A DNA stretch of 64,000 nt from Streptomyces cirratus (GCF_014650775.1 NZ_BMVP01000013.1:62001-126000); one strand, 5' to 3'. Counted from the first letter of the stretch, positions 21,567 to 30,080 are shown. Numbers and translations are program-made. The notes: generated by a model from the sequence alone, not told the origin.

Positions 21567-23789
21567 ATGTGCGGACTCGGCGGTCTCGCTCGCATCGACG
21601 GGCAGGACCTCGGTGTCGAAGCCGACGCGATCCTGGCGACCATGGCCCGCACGCTGGCGCACCGCGGGCCCGACGAGGAAGAGCTGCTGCGCCGGGGGAA
21701 GGTCGGCATGGCGTTCACCCGGCTGTCCCTGGTGGACCCGGAGAACGGTGGCCAGCCGCTCTACAACGAGGACCGGTCGGTCGTCCTGATCGCCAACGGC
21801 GAGGTCTACAACCACAAGGAGCTGGCGGCCACGCTGCCGGCCGGGACGCGTTTTCGTACCGGCTCGGACTGCGAGGTGCTCGTCCACCTCTACCAGCACA
21901 AGGGCCTGGACTTCCTCGACGACGTCCGCGGCATGTTCGGCCTCGTGCTGTGGGACAGGCGCCGCGACGTCCTGCTCCTCGCGCGCGACCACTTCGGGGT
22001 CAAGCCGCTCTTCTACACCCGTGACGACCGGCGGATCGCCTTCGCCTCCGAGATCAAGGCGCTCTTCGCCGACCCGGCCACCCCGCGCCGCGTCGACTGG
22101 GACGGCGCCCTGGTCAACCCGACCGTGACGTCCGCTCCCTCGCTGGACCTCGCCGCGCCCGCCACCTACTTCGAGGGCGTGGAGTCGGTCCCGGCCGCCA
22201 CCATCCTCGAAATAGACCTGCGCGACGGCGCGACCCGGCGCCACGCCTACTGGACGCTGCCCGACTTCGACGGGGACTCGACCCGCACCGACGAGCAGAT
22301 CATCGGCGACTTCCGCGAGCTGCTCGCCGACTCGGTGCGGGCCTGCGCCACCGCGGACGTGTCCATCGGACTCTTCCTCAGCGGCGGCGTCGACTCCGCC
22401 GCGGTCGCCGCCCTCGCCGCGGGCACCACGGAGCTGCGGACCTTCTCCGTGCTGAGCGGCTCGACCATGGTCAACGGCGACGCCATGCACGCCCGGATGG
22501 TCGCCGACAAGCTCGGCGTCGCCAACCACCAGATCCGCTTCGACGCCTCCCACGTGCCCACGGCCGACGAGTGGAAGCGGCTGCTGTGGCTCACCGAGAT
22601 GCCGACCTGTAGCCCGGAGCAGTACTACAAGCACGAACTCCACCGGTACGTCCGGGCCGAGCACCCCGAGATCAAGGCCATGCTGCTGGGCGCCGCCGCG
22701 GACGAGTTCTGCGGCGGCTACTCCACCACCACCTCCGGCGACGCCGGCTGGCGCGCTTTCGAGGACGCCCTGACCGGCATGGCCCGCCGCGGCCGCCTGG
22801 ACAGCGGGCGGCCCCGGCTCGCGGCGTGGTGGGAGGGGGCCGAAGGCGGCCTGCTGACCGACGCGGCGCTCGACCTGGGCCGTGCCCTGCCGGGCCGCGA
22901 CCCGTACGGCGCGTTCGTGGCGGCCAAGATGCGCGACGTCGAGCAGTTCAACTGCTGGCACGAGGACCGTACGGCGGCCGGCAGCGGCACCGAGGCCCGC
23001 GTCCCCTTCCTGGACCGGCGCCTGGTGGAACTCGTCGCGTCGATCCCGGCGGCCCGGCGCGAGCGCCTGCTGTGGGACAAGGCCATCGTCCGCCGGGCGG
23101 TCGCCGACCTGCTCCCGCCCGAGGTGACCTACCGCCCCAAGGTGCCCTTCTTCTACGGCGAGGGCGTGCAGCACACCCACCGTCCCTTCATCGAGATGCT
23201 CACCCGCGACGGCTCCGCGCTCGTCGAAGAGGCCCTCGCCACTGCGCGCGGCAAGGAACTGCTCGACGCGGACCGCGTCCGCGCCCTGCTGCGACGTCTG
23301 GCCGACGCCCCGCTCTCCGCTCACGTGGAGCGGCTCCTGCCGCTGCTCAACCTGTGCCTGCTCGACACGATGGTTGCCGAACTCCCGCCGCCGCTGGTCG
23401 AGTCCGCGGTGCTGTTGCCCGCAGTACGCCCCGCCCACCCGTTCACCGACTGGGACACCGAGGCACCGCGGATCGAGGAGCTGGTCTTCGCGCCGTCGCG
23501 CTGGTCACGGGAGAGCGTCCTCTGCCTGGCCGACCACGTCGAACTGCTCCGGGACGGTTCCGGCACCGCGTACCTCGCCGTCGAGGGCTCCCTGGAGTAC
23601 GTGCTGGAGGATGACGCCCCGTGGACGGCCCTGCTGCACGCCCTCGACGGCACCCGGACCCTGGCGCAGGTCTGCGCCGGCCTGGACACCCACCCCGAAG
23701 CCTTCCGGCAACTGCTGGACGACTCCCTCGACCTCGGCCTGCTGTCCCCGCGCACGCCTGCCGGGACCGGCGCAACACCCCACGAGTGA
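21567..23789 (+). CDS. Asparagine-synthetase-like amidotransferase/ligase
   Basis: 740 residues. The N-terminus MCGLGGLARI keeps the catalytic Cys2 of class II glutamine amidotransferases. RGMFGLVLWDRRRDVLLLARDHFGVKPL is the end of that domain. SGGVDSAAVAALA (residues 272 on) is the PP-loop for ATP, and RVPFLDRRLVELV is the conserved later motif. Asparagine synthetases and lasso-peptide cyclases activate a carboxylate as its AMP ester and condense it with ammonia or an amine. The last ~110 residues (ESVLCLADHVELL to LDLGLLSP) are extra compared with AsnB and look like a PqqD/RRE-type winged helix. It follows the peptide gene and starts the exporter unit. Probable action: amide formation on the precursor. 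Confidence 0.82.
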   Translation: MCGLGGLARIDGQDLGVEADAILATMARTLAHRGPDEEELLRRGKVGMAFTRLSLVDPENGGQPLYNEDRSVVLIANGEVYNHKELAATLPAGTRFRTGSDCEVLVHLYQHKGLDFLDDVRGMFGLVLWDRRRDVLLLARDHFGVKPLFYTRDDRRIAFASEIKALFADPATPRRVDWDGALVNPTVTSAPSLDLAAPATYFEGVESVPAATILEIDLRDGATRRHAYWTLPDFDGDSTRTDEQIIGDFRELLADSVRACATADVSIGLFLSGGVDSAAVAALAAGTTELRTFSVLSGSTMVNGDAMHARMVADKLGVANHQIRFDASHVPTADEWKRLLWLTEMPTCSPEQYYKHELHRYVRAEHPEIKAMLLGAAADEFCGGYSTTTSGDAGWRAFEDALTGMARRGRLDSGRPRLAAWWEGAEGGLLTDAALDLGRALPGRDPYGAFVAAKMRDVEQFNCWHEDRTAAGSGTEARVPFLDRRLVELVASIPAARRERLLWDKAIVRRAVADLLPPEVTYRPKVPFFYGEGVQHTHRPFIEMLTRDGSALVEEALATARGKELLDADRVRALLRRLADAPLSAHVERLLPLLNLCLLDTMVAELPPPLVESAVLLPAVRPAHPFTDWDTEAPRIEELVFAPSRWSRESVLCLADHVELLRDGSGTAYLAVEGSLEYVLEDDAPWTALLHALDGTRTLAQVCAGLDTHPEAFRQLLDDSLDLGLLSPRTPAGTGATPHE

Positions 23790-23802
23790 GGTAGGAACCT
23801 TG

Positions 23803-24804
23803 ATGACCACCGACTTGGCGATCGAGGCCGTGGACCTTGCCCGCTCCTACCGGACGCGCACCGGGTGGCTGAAACCCCAGCGCAAGACGATCGATGCCGT
23901 CCGGGGCGTCTCCCTGGCCGTGGGACGGGGAGAGCTGTTCGGTCTGCTCGGCCCGAACGGCGCGGGCAAGACCACCACGATCAAGATGCTGAACACGCTG
24001 CTGCTGCCCACCGCGGGCAGCGCCCGCATCCTCGGGTACGACGTCGCCCGGCAGCCGCTGGAGGTGCGCCGGCGCATCGGCTACGTCTTCGGCGGCGACC
24101 GCGGCCTGTACGAGCGCCTGTCGGCGCTCGACAACCTCCGCTACTTCGCCGAGCTGTACGGGGTCGAACCCCGCGAGCAGCTCCCCCGCATCCACCAGCT
24201 CCTGGAACAGGTGGGACTGACGGGCCGTGAGAAGGAACGCGTCGAGGGCTACTCCCGCGGCATGCGCCAAAAGCTCCACATCGCACGCGGCCTGCTGCAC
24301 CGGCCCGACGTCCTGTTCCTGGACGAGCCCTCGATCGGGGTGGACCCGGCCGCCGCGCGCGAACTGCGCCGGATGGTCGCTGACCTCGTCGAGGGCGGCA
24401 CCACCGTGCTCCTGACGACCCACTACATGGCAGAGGCCGACGAGCTGTGCGACCGCATCGCGGTCATCGCCTCGGGCACGGTGCGGGCCGAGGGAACGCC
24501 CGACGAACTCAAGGACCGGGTGCGCAAGCTCGACGTCCTGGAGATCGAGGTGCACGACGCGATCGGGGAGGAGCACCTGCGGCTGCTCCGCGAGACCGGG
24601 GGGATCGAGCGGGCGACCGTCGAGACCAAGGGCACGATCGACGTCGTGACCGTCCACGCCCGGCCGTCCCACGCGAGCCACGCCTCGGTACTGGCCGCGC
24701 TCGGCGACCTGCGCACGGGCAAGGTGACCACCCGGGAGCCCACGCTGGAGGACGCGTACCTCTCCATCGTCAGCGACGCGGCGACGGCGGGGAGCGAGGG
24801 ATGA
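23803..24804 (+). CDS. ABC transporter ATP-binding protein (DrrA-like)
   Basis: 333 residues. Walker A is GPNGAGKTTTIKM, the signature motif is VEGYSRGMRQKL, Walker B is VLFLDEPSIGVDPAA, and the H-loop is LTTHYMAEAD. The C-terminal ~100 residues are the extra domain of DrrA/daunorubicin-type exporters. It energises export together with the two ABC-2 permeases that follow. The ATG is preceded by GAGGTAGGAACC; the gene overlaps the first permease by 4 bases. The likely cargo is the peptide-derived product of the operon. Confidence 0.9.
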   Translation: MTTDLAIEAVDLARSYRTRTGWLKPQRKTIDAVRGVSLAVGRGELFGLLGPNGAGKTTTIKMLNTLLLPTAGSARILGYDVARQPLEVRRRIGYVFGGDRGLYERLSALDNLRYFAELYGVEPREQLPRIHQLLEQVGLTGREKERVEGYSRGMRQKLHIARGLLHRPDVLFLDEPSIGVDPAAARELRRMVADLVEGGTTVLLTTHYMAEADELCDRIAVIASGTVRAEGTPDELKDRVRKLDVLEIEVHDAIGEEHLRLLRETGGIERATVETKGTIDVVTVHARPSHASHASVLAALGDLRTGKVTTREPTLEDAYLSIVSDAATAGSEG

Positions 24805-25601
24805 CGGCCTACGGCACCTCCCGCGGCCCGTACCGCTTCTGGCGGCTCATGGCGGTCGGCCTGCGCACCCACGTCCTGCACCTGTCCCGCTCCGGCGTCG
24901 AGCTGGTGATGGCCGTCTTCTCACCGCTCGTCTACGCGACGCTCGCGGTCTACCTGTTCCGGGCCGGCGACCACCCGGACCGGCTGCTCCAGGCGGCGGT
25001 CGGAGCCGGCCTGATGGGCGTCTGGTCCGCGGTGCTCTTCGGGGCCGGCGGCGCCATCCAGGAACAGCGGTGGATGGGTACGCTCGAGACGCTGGTGTCC
25101 GCGCCGACGCGTTTCTCGCTCGTCCTGATGCCGATCACCTTCGCCACCTCGCTCGTCGGCCTGTACTCGCTCGTGGCCACCGTGGTGTGGGGCGTCGTGG
25201 TCTTCGACGTCCCCTTCGCACCGGCGTCGCCGTGGCTGCTCGCGCCGGCCATGCTGGTGTGCGTCGTGGCGCTGGGCATGATGGGCATCCTCATGGCGGC
25301 CACGTTCGTGCTGCTGCGCAACGCCAACGCCCTGGCCAATGCCCTGGACTACCCCGTGTGGATGTTCTCCGGCGTGCTCGTCTCGACGGCGTCGCTGCCG
25401 CAGTGGACGCGCCCGATCACCTGGGTGCTCCCGACGAGCTGGGCCGCCCGGGCGGTGCAGGCGGCCACCGGCGGGGGCGAGGTCCTGAGGCCGTCGCTGG
25501 TGGCCCTCGGGCTCGGCGCCGGCTACGTGGGGCTGGCCCTGATCGCCCTCGTCTGGGTGGAACGCCGTGCCCGCAGCGCGGGCACCCTCACACTGACCTG
25601 A
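24801..25601 (+). CDS. ABC-2 type permease 1
   Basis: A 266-residue membrane protein with about six hydrophobic segments. Typical ABC-2 features are the amphipathic GTLETLVSAPTRFSLVLMPI coupling region, and near the C-terminus NALDYPVWMFSGVLVSTASLPQW followed by LPTSWAARAVQAA. ATGA overlap with the ATP-binding gene indicates coupled synthesis. It forms the membrane channel of the exporter with the next gene product. Confidence 0.88.
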   Translation: MTAYGTSRGPYRFWRLMAVGLRTHVLHLSRSGVELVMAVFSPLVYATLAVYLFRAGDHPDRLLQAAVGAGLMGVWSAVLFGAGGAIQEQRWMGTLETLVSAPTRFSLVLMPITFATSLVGLYSLVATVVWGVVVFDVPFAPASPWLLAPAMLVCVVALGMMGILMAATFVLLRNANALANALDYPVWMFSGVLVSTASLPQWTRPITWVLPTSWAARAVQAATGGGEVLRPSLVALGLGAGYVGLALIALVWVERRARSAGTLTLT

Positions 25602-25628
25602 GCGCCGGAACACAGCGGAGACACAGCG

Positions 25629-26426
25629 ATGACTGCACTGACGCGCGCCTTGCGCCTGACCTTCCACGGTGGCGGCCTGTCCTACCGTGCCCTGTTCAAC
25701 TGGACCACCCCGCCCATGTTCATCGGCACCCTGCTGGTGAGCCCGCTGTTCCAGATCTTCTTCTTCGTCCACGTCGGACGGACCCTGGGCGTGGCCGACG
25801 ACCGCTTCTACCTGTTGGGCAACGCGGTCCTGGCGACGAGCGTGCCCTGCGTGTACGGCGGGATCATGGCCGTGGCCAACGAGCGCCGGTACGGCACGCT
25901 GGGAGCGGTGCTGCTCAGCCCGCGCTCCCGGGGACTGATCTGGGGCGGCAGGGTCCTTCCGTACATCCTCAACGGGTTCGTCGTCATGGTCTTCATGATG
26001 GGCGCGGGCTCCCTGGCACTGGGCCTGCCGCTGCCCGCCTCGGCCCTGCTCGGCCTCGCGCAGGTATTCGTCGTCGCAGCGGCCTCCTGCGCCCTGTTCG
26101 GCCTGGCACTGGGAGCGCTGGCGGTGCGCATCCGGGACGTGTTCGTGATCTCGAACGCCGCCTTCACCCTGCTGATCCTCTTCAGCGGCGCGAACCTGCC
26201 GCCGGCGGCCATGCCGCACTGGATGAGCGCGATCGGGTCGTTCCTGCCGCTCTCGCACGCCATCACCGCGCTGCGGGCCCTGTTCGACGGCGGGTCGACC
26301 GCCGGGATCTGGCCAAGTCTCGGTGGTGAGGCGGCCGTTGCGCTGGGATGGGCGGCGGTGGCCTACGGATTGCTGCGCTTCTTCGAGTGGCGCAGCCGAG
26401 CGAACGCCGCATTGGACGTCATGTGA
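25629..26426 (+). CDS. ABC-2 type permease 2
   Basis: 265 residues, about six membrane segments. ERRYGTLGAVLLSPRSRGLIWGGRVLP is the coupling region and LLILFSGANLPPAAMPHWMSAIGSFLPLSHAI the conserved ABC-2 C-terminal part. It starts 27 bases after permease 1, with a GGAG ribosome site (GCGGAGACACAGCG). It is the last gene before the second peptide/regulator cassette and probably makes a heterodimeric channel with permease 1. Confidence 0.88.
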   Translation: MTALTRALRLTFHGGGLSYRALFNWTTPPMFIGTLLVSPLFQIFFFVHVGRTLGVADDRFYLLGNAVLATSVPCVYGGIMAVANERRYGTLGAVLLSPRSRGLIWGGRVLPYILNGFVVMVFMMGAGSLALGLPLPASALLGLAQVFVVAAASCALFGLALGALAVRIRDVFVISNAAFTLLILFSGANLPPAAMPHWMSAIGSFLPLSHAITALRALFDGGSTAGIWPSLGGEAAVALGWAAVAYGLLRFFEWRSRANAALDVM

Positions 26427-26445
26427 CCTCGCGCGATACAAATCC

Positions 26446-26495
26446 TGCCAAATTCTTGACACTTTTTGCCACAGCGTGACGGGGTGGTTTAGCCT
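26446..26495 (+). promoter_or_regulatory. Promoter and operator of the second VIDWP peptide gene
   Basis: TGCCAA-ATTC-TTGACA (26446-26461) is an imperfect inverted repeat like those near 2054 and 2444. It is followed by TTGCCA (26466-26471) and TAGCCT (26490-26495), 18 bases apart, a good promoter. As in the first cassette, the -35 box is TTGCCA and the operator-like repeat abuts it. Confidence 0.58.
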
Positions 26496-26610
26496 CTACC
26501 CAGCACGAATCGAGCAGACATCGAGCGATCCTCGAGCAGGCGCCACCTGCACGGGTTCCATTGCGCCTTTCGGTTGGCCGAATCGCGCGAGTCACGGGGG
26601 GTTTGGCAAG

Positions 26611-26754
26611 ATGAAGGTGGTTCAATATGCGGTCGGCGCTCTCGCCGCACTGTTCACCGTCGCGGTCCTCGCAGGCGGGTCCGATTCCGGGCAGCACCCG
26701 CCCCGGACGGAAGTGCGGGCGGCAAGCGGCGCCGGTGTGATCGACTGGCCGTAA
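26611..26754 (+). CDS. Second candidate signalling peptide precursor ending in VIDWP
   Basis: A 47-residue peptide: MKVVQYAVG start, hydrophobic Ala/Leu/Val segment (residues 7-21) consistent with export, a polar Pro/Arg/Ser linker and a C-terminal SGAGVIDWP. GGGGG about 12 bases upstream may serve as ribosome site. It shares with the 2233-2382 peptide only the layout and the exact last five residues; the rest of the sequence has diverged, which is what selection on a processed C-terminal signal would leave. It precedes the second XRE-TPR gene. Function as a re-imported signal is inferred from RRNPP systems. Confidence 0.75.
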   Translation: MKVVQYAVGALAALFTVAVLAGGSDSGQHPPRTEVRAASGAGVIDWP

Positions 26755-26788
26755 CGGCCGGATATGAAAGACGCCGGTCGGTGCCCGA

Positions 26789-26814
26789 ATTGCCGACCTG
26801 GGCAATATTTGCCA
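26789..26814. promoter_or_regulatory. ATTGCC/GGCAAT inverted repeat before the second regulator
   Basis: ATTGCC (26789-26794) and GGCAAT (26801-26806) form an inverted repeat with a 6-base centre; TTGCCA follows at 26809-26814 and could be a -35 box for the regulator gene. The element matches the TTGNCA core found at the other cluster promoters. Confidence 0.5.
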
Positions 26815-26840
26815 AAAGGTATCCCGATGTGAAATCATGC

Positions 26841-26872
26841 GGGGGTGGGTCATTGGCGACCCACCCCCTTTC
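26841..26872 (+). terminator. Terminator between second peptide gene and regulator
   Basis: GGGGGTGGGTC (26841-26851) and GACCCACCCCC (26858-26868) form a perfect 11-bp stem with a 6-base loop followed by TTT. It separates the peptide transcript from the regulator gene and could also act as an attenuator of a regulator transcript starting near 26840. Confidence 0.75.
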
Positions 26873-26930
26873 TGGGTGTTGAATTCTATTCCCGGGAAGA
26901 CAATGATGATCTTTCCGACAGAGGTGCAAC

Positions 26931-28148
26931 GTGCTTGAGCAGCCTGGGTTCGGCAAGCGGCTGCGGCAGCTGAGGCAGCAGCGCGGAATCTCCCAGGTCG
27001 CCCTCGCCGGGACGGGAATGTCGGCCGCTTACCTGTCGAGGCTGGAATCAGGTGGCCGCCGCCCCACCGAGCGGGCCGTCTCCTATCTGGCGCAGCAGCT
27101 CGGAATCCCCGTCGAAATGTTCCAGGACGACCGGCCCGAGGACAGCCTCACCGAAGTGGTCGCCCTGATGGCCGCCGTGCCGGAAAGCGACTTCGACGCC
27201 GGTACCAGCAGGATGCTCGCCGAAAGCCTCGCAGCGGCCGGCGAGGCCGACGACCTCACCCGCTGGCACGCACTCGCCCAACTCGCGCGGGTGTACGAGG
27301 TGCTGGGTGACTTCCGCAAGGAACGCGACACCCTCCTCGAACTGAACGCGCTCGGCGAGAAGCTGGGCCGTGCGGCCCTCCAGAGCCGCGCCCGGATCCG
27401 GCTCGCCCACTGCGAACGCGACCTCGGCAATGTGAAGGCCGCCCGCGACGCGGTGACCGAGGCCCTCGGCTTCAGTGACGAACGGCGCGTGCGTGTCTCG
27501 GCCTCCGACTCGGTGCGGGCCCGGCTCCTGCTGGCATCCTGCCAGGCCGAACTCGGCGACCTCGCGGAAGCCGCCCGGCTGGTGGACGAAGTGTGCGAGT
27601 CGCTGCGCGGGTCGTCCGGCCCACTGGTGGCCCAGGCGTTCTGGAGCGCCGCGACGGTCGCTGCCCGGCAGGGCAACGACGCGCGCGCCGCGGAGTGCCT
27701 GACGCAGGCCATGGTCGCCATCGACAGCCGCGACGACCTCACCCTGTGGATGCGCCTCAGGCTCGCGGGCGCATCCCTGTCCCTGGCGTCCGATCCGCCC
27801 CGCGTGAGCGATGCCGAGGAGTACCTGGCGGCGGCCGAGCCCGCGATGAAGCTCATCGGCAGCTCCCGCCACCAGCAGGAACTGCGCTTCCTCCAGGCGA
27901 AGCTGGCCTTCCACCAGGACCGGGCGGACCGCACGGCGGAACTGCTCGCCGCGGGCGAGGACGACAAGAACCTGCTGTCCTACCGCGACCAGGTCCGGTA
28001 CGACGTCCTGCGCAGCCTGGTCGCGCTGCGCTCGGGCGACCGCAACGCCCTCGACCGCCTGCGGGAGATCGCCGGCCAGGTCCAGGCGGTCAACATGCCG
28101 GATCTGGCGGCAGAGGTGTGGCGGACGGTCGCCCAGAACGCGATCTGA
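26931..28148 (+). CDS. XRE-family regulator with TPR-like domain, paralogue of the 2568 gene
   Basis: 405 residues. The HTH (FGKRLRQLRQQRGISQVALAG, YLSRLESGGRRPTE, YLAQQLGIPVEMF) is followed by ~340 residues of helical repeats. Conserved blocks with the first regulator include DSRDDL-LWMRLRLAGASL around residue 265 and NMPDLAAEVWRTVAQNA at the end. The GTG at 26931 has GAGGTG 5 bases upstream. Its own peptide gene lies 177 bases before it. The two receptors sit at opposite ends of the biosynthetic block; they may read the same VIDWP signal with different outputs, or act as activator and repressor. Which promoters each one binds cannot be told from sequence alone. Confidence 0.85.
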   Translation: MLEQPGFGKRLRQLRQQRGISQVALAGTGMSAAYLSRLESGGRRPTERAVSYLAQQLGIPVEMFQDDRPEDSLTEVVALMAAVPESDFDAGTSRMLAESLAAAGEADDLTRWHALAQLARVYEVLGDFRKERDTLLELNALGEKLGRAALQSRARIRLAHCERDLGNVKAARDAVTEALGFSDERRVRVSASDSVRARLLLASCQAELGDLAEAARLVDEVCESLRGSSGPLVAQAFWSAATVAARQGNDARAAECLTQAMVAIDSRDDLTLWMRLRLAGASLSLASDPPRVSDAEEYLAAAEPAMKLIGSSRHQQELRFLQAKLAFHQDRADRTAELLAAGEDDKNLLSYRDQVRYDVLRSLVALRSGDRNALDRLREIAGQVQAVNMPDLAAEVWRTVAQNAI

Positions 28149-28599
28149 GTCCGGCGCCCGGTGCCCTGACGGCCACGGCCGGCGGGGCCCGCGCCGGGGA
28201 CGGCTCTTACCGGGTGCCGGTGCCGGCCGGAGCTTCGCGTTCGGGCCGGTGACCGTGGACCGGGCGGGCCAGGTAGCCCGCCCTGCGCTCCACGGCGCCG
28301 GCTTCGACGCTGCCCGTCTCGGGCCACGGCAGGGTCTGCTGCTCGAAACCGGCTTCGACTCCGCTGTACACGGCCGCGGGCGGGCCCGCGCCCCCCGGCC
28401 CTTCAGGGTCACCACCGTGCCCCGCGCCGGCGGCGCCGGCCGGCGGCGCCGCCGTACCCGGGCAGGATCGTTACGCGGGGAAGCGCGGAGCGCGCATATC
28501 GTCGTCCCCCCAAGACCTCGTACGGATGCCGCTCGCGTGGGACGGCTCAGCCGCCGTCCGCTCGTGCCGGTGGTCCGCCGTTGTAGAAAGCAGCACTCG
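28149..28599. other. 451-base intergenic stretch
   Basis: No coding pattern is convincing here; an open frame in phase with the next gene continues upstream to 28249 but is Arg/Gly/Pro-rich and without similarity. Short GC-rich inverted repeats occur (around 28210-28260 and 28430-28450). I see no clear promoter. Confidence 0.4.
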
Positions 28600-30045
28600 A
28601 TGACAGCGCTCCCTTCGTGCTCCGCCCGCGTGGTCGTCCTCGGTGGTGGTCTGGCCGGCACCCTGGCCGCTGCGGCTCTCGCGCCGCACGTACGCGAAGT
28701 GCTGGTCCTGGAGCACGACTCGGTGCTTCCCGAGGCACCCGCACCCCGGCCGAGGCTCCCTCAGGCCGCCCACGCCCACATACTGTGGGCCGGTGGGGCC
28801 GACGCCATGGAGGAGCTGCTTCCGGGGGTGACGGCAGAGTGGCTCGCCGCCGGCGCCCACCGGATCCCGATACCCAACGGCATGGTGTCCTTCTCGCCGG
28901 CGGGCTGGTACCGCCGCTCGTGGCCCGACACCCACTACTTGATCGGGGCCAGCCGCAACCTCATCGACTGGGCCGTACGCGCGCGCGTCCTGCGGTTGCC
29001 GAACGTGCGGGTGCAGACCGGCTCTAAGGTCTGCGGCCTGGAAGGGGACGCGGCCCGGGTGCTGGGCGTGGTCGTCCGGGACGCGCAGGACGAGCGGCGG
29101 CTCGTCGCGGCGGACCTCGTCGTCGACGCGACGGGCCGCGGTTCGAGGAGTACCCGGTGGCTGCGGGACATCGGCGGCCCCGAGGTGCGCGAGACCGTCG
29201 TCGATGCGGGGGTCCGTTACGCGAGCCGCAGGTACCGGGCGCCGGAGGGGGCCGAGACCAACTGGCCGGTGATCCACATCCCTGCCGACCCGCGCCAGGA
29301 CCGGCCGGGGCTCTTCGCCACGATCATCTCCATCGAGAACGGCCAGTGGCACGTCAGCCTGTCGGGCACCCGCGGGGGCGAGCCCTCGGCGGGTGAGGAC
29401 CTGTTCGAGGTGTTCGCCCGCCGCGTCCGCCATCCGCTGGTGGCCGAACTCCTCGCGCGGGCCGAGCCGGTGAGCGAGGTCTCCGTGTTCACCCGTACCG
29501 CGAACAGGCGGCGCCATTTCGAGCAGGCGGCTCTGCCCGAGGGTTTCATCGTCCTGGGGGACGCGGCGACGAGCCTCAATCCCGTCTACGGTCACGGCAT
29601 GTCCGCCGCGGCCCGCGGCGCGGTCGCCCTTCGGGACCTGGCACGTCGTACGTCCCTGCTCTCGCCGGGGTTCTCGTCCAAGGCCCAGCGCGCGATCGCC
29701 CGGCCGGCCGCGGCCGCCTGGACGCTGGCGGTCGGCCAGGACCGGTTCTACCCCGGCGCCGTGGGCGGGAAGCCTTCGCTGGTGGACCGGCTGGGAGCCC
29801 GGTACGTCCACCGCCTCAACCACACGGCCATCGGCAATGCCATGGTCGTCAGGAGGCTCACCGACGTCATGACGATGCGCAGACCGGCCCACATCCTCGG
29901 GCTCCCCGACGTCCTCCTGGCCGCCCTGCTCGGGTCTCGCATGCCCCTGCTCGACGGACCCGAGCTGATGCCCAGGGAACAGGAGGTCCTGGACCGGCCG
30001 CCGCTGCGGTCGGCCGGGGCTTCCGCTGCCGAACCCGGGAAATAG
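28600..30045 (+). CDS. FAD-dependent monooxygenase/oxidoreductase
   Basis: 481 residues. VVVLGGGLAGTLAAAAL is the Rossmann FAD motif, DLVVDATGRGSRSTRWL the DG-type conserved segment, and GFIVLGDAATSLNPVYGHGMSAAARGA the GD motif with ribityl-binding Asp. The layout matches the UbiH/geranylgeranyl-reductase-like oxidoreductases common in actinomycetes. The substrate is unknown. The ATG at 28600 lies just before the Rossmann strand; the AGAAAG upstream is a weak ribosome site. It stands alone between the peptide-signalled cluster and the XRE/ImmA module, so its membership in either is uncertain. Confidence 0.8.
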   Translation: MTALPSCSARVVVLGGGLAGTLAAAALAPHVREVLVLEHDSVLPEAPAPRPRLPQAAHAHILWAGGADAMEELLPGVTAEWLAAGAHRIPIPNGMVSFSPAGWYRRSWPDTHYLIGASRNLIDWAVRARVLRLPNVRVQTGSKVCGLEGDAARVLGVVVRDAQDERRLVAADLVVDATGRGSRSTRWLRDIGGPEVRETVVDAGVRYASRRYRAPEGAETNWPVIHIPADPRQDRPGLFATIISIENGQWHVSLSGTRGGEPSAGEDLFEVFARRVRHPLVAELLARAEPVSEVSVFTRTANRRRHFEQAALPEGFIVLGDAATSLNPVYGHGMSAAARGAVALRDLARRTSLLSPGFSSKAQRAIARPAAAAWTLAVGQDRFYPGAVGGKPSLVDRLGARYVHRLNHTAIGNAMVVRRLTDVMTMRRPAHILGLPDVLLAALLGSRMPLLDGPELMPREQEVLDRPPLRSAGASAAEPGK

Positions 30046-30080
30046 GCGCGCCCCGGGGCGCTTTCGGCTGCCCGTCGTGT

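Noticed and set aside
20879..23789. Lasso-peptide cluster
   Set aside because: RRE and AsnB-like genes are present, but there is no B2 transglutaminase-type protease, and the 22-residue peptide lacks a core starting with Gly/Ala/Ser/Cys and carrying Asp/Glu at ring position 7-9.
28249..28599. N-terminal extension of the FAD monooxygenase
   Set aside because: The frame is open, but the residues are basic and low-complexity; the ATG at 28600 sits directly before the Rossmann motif.
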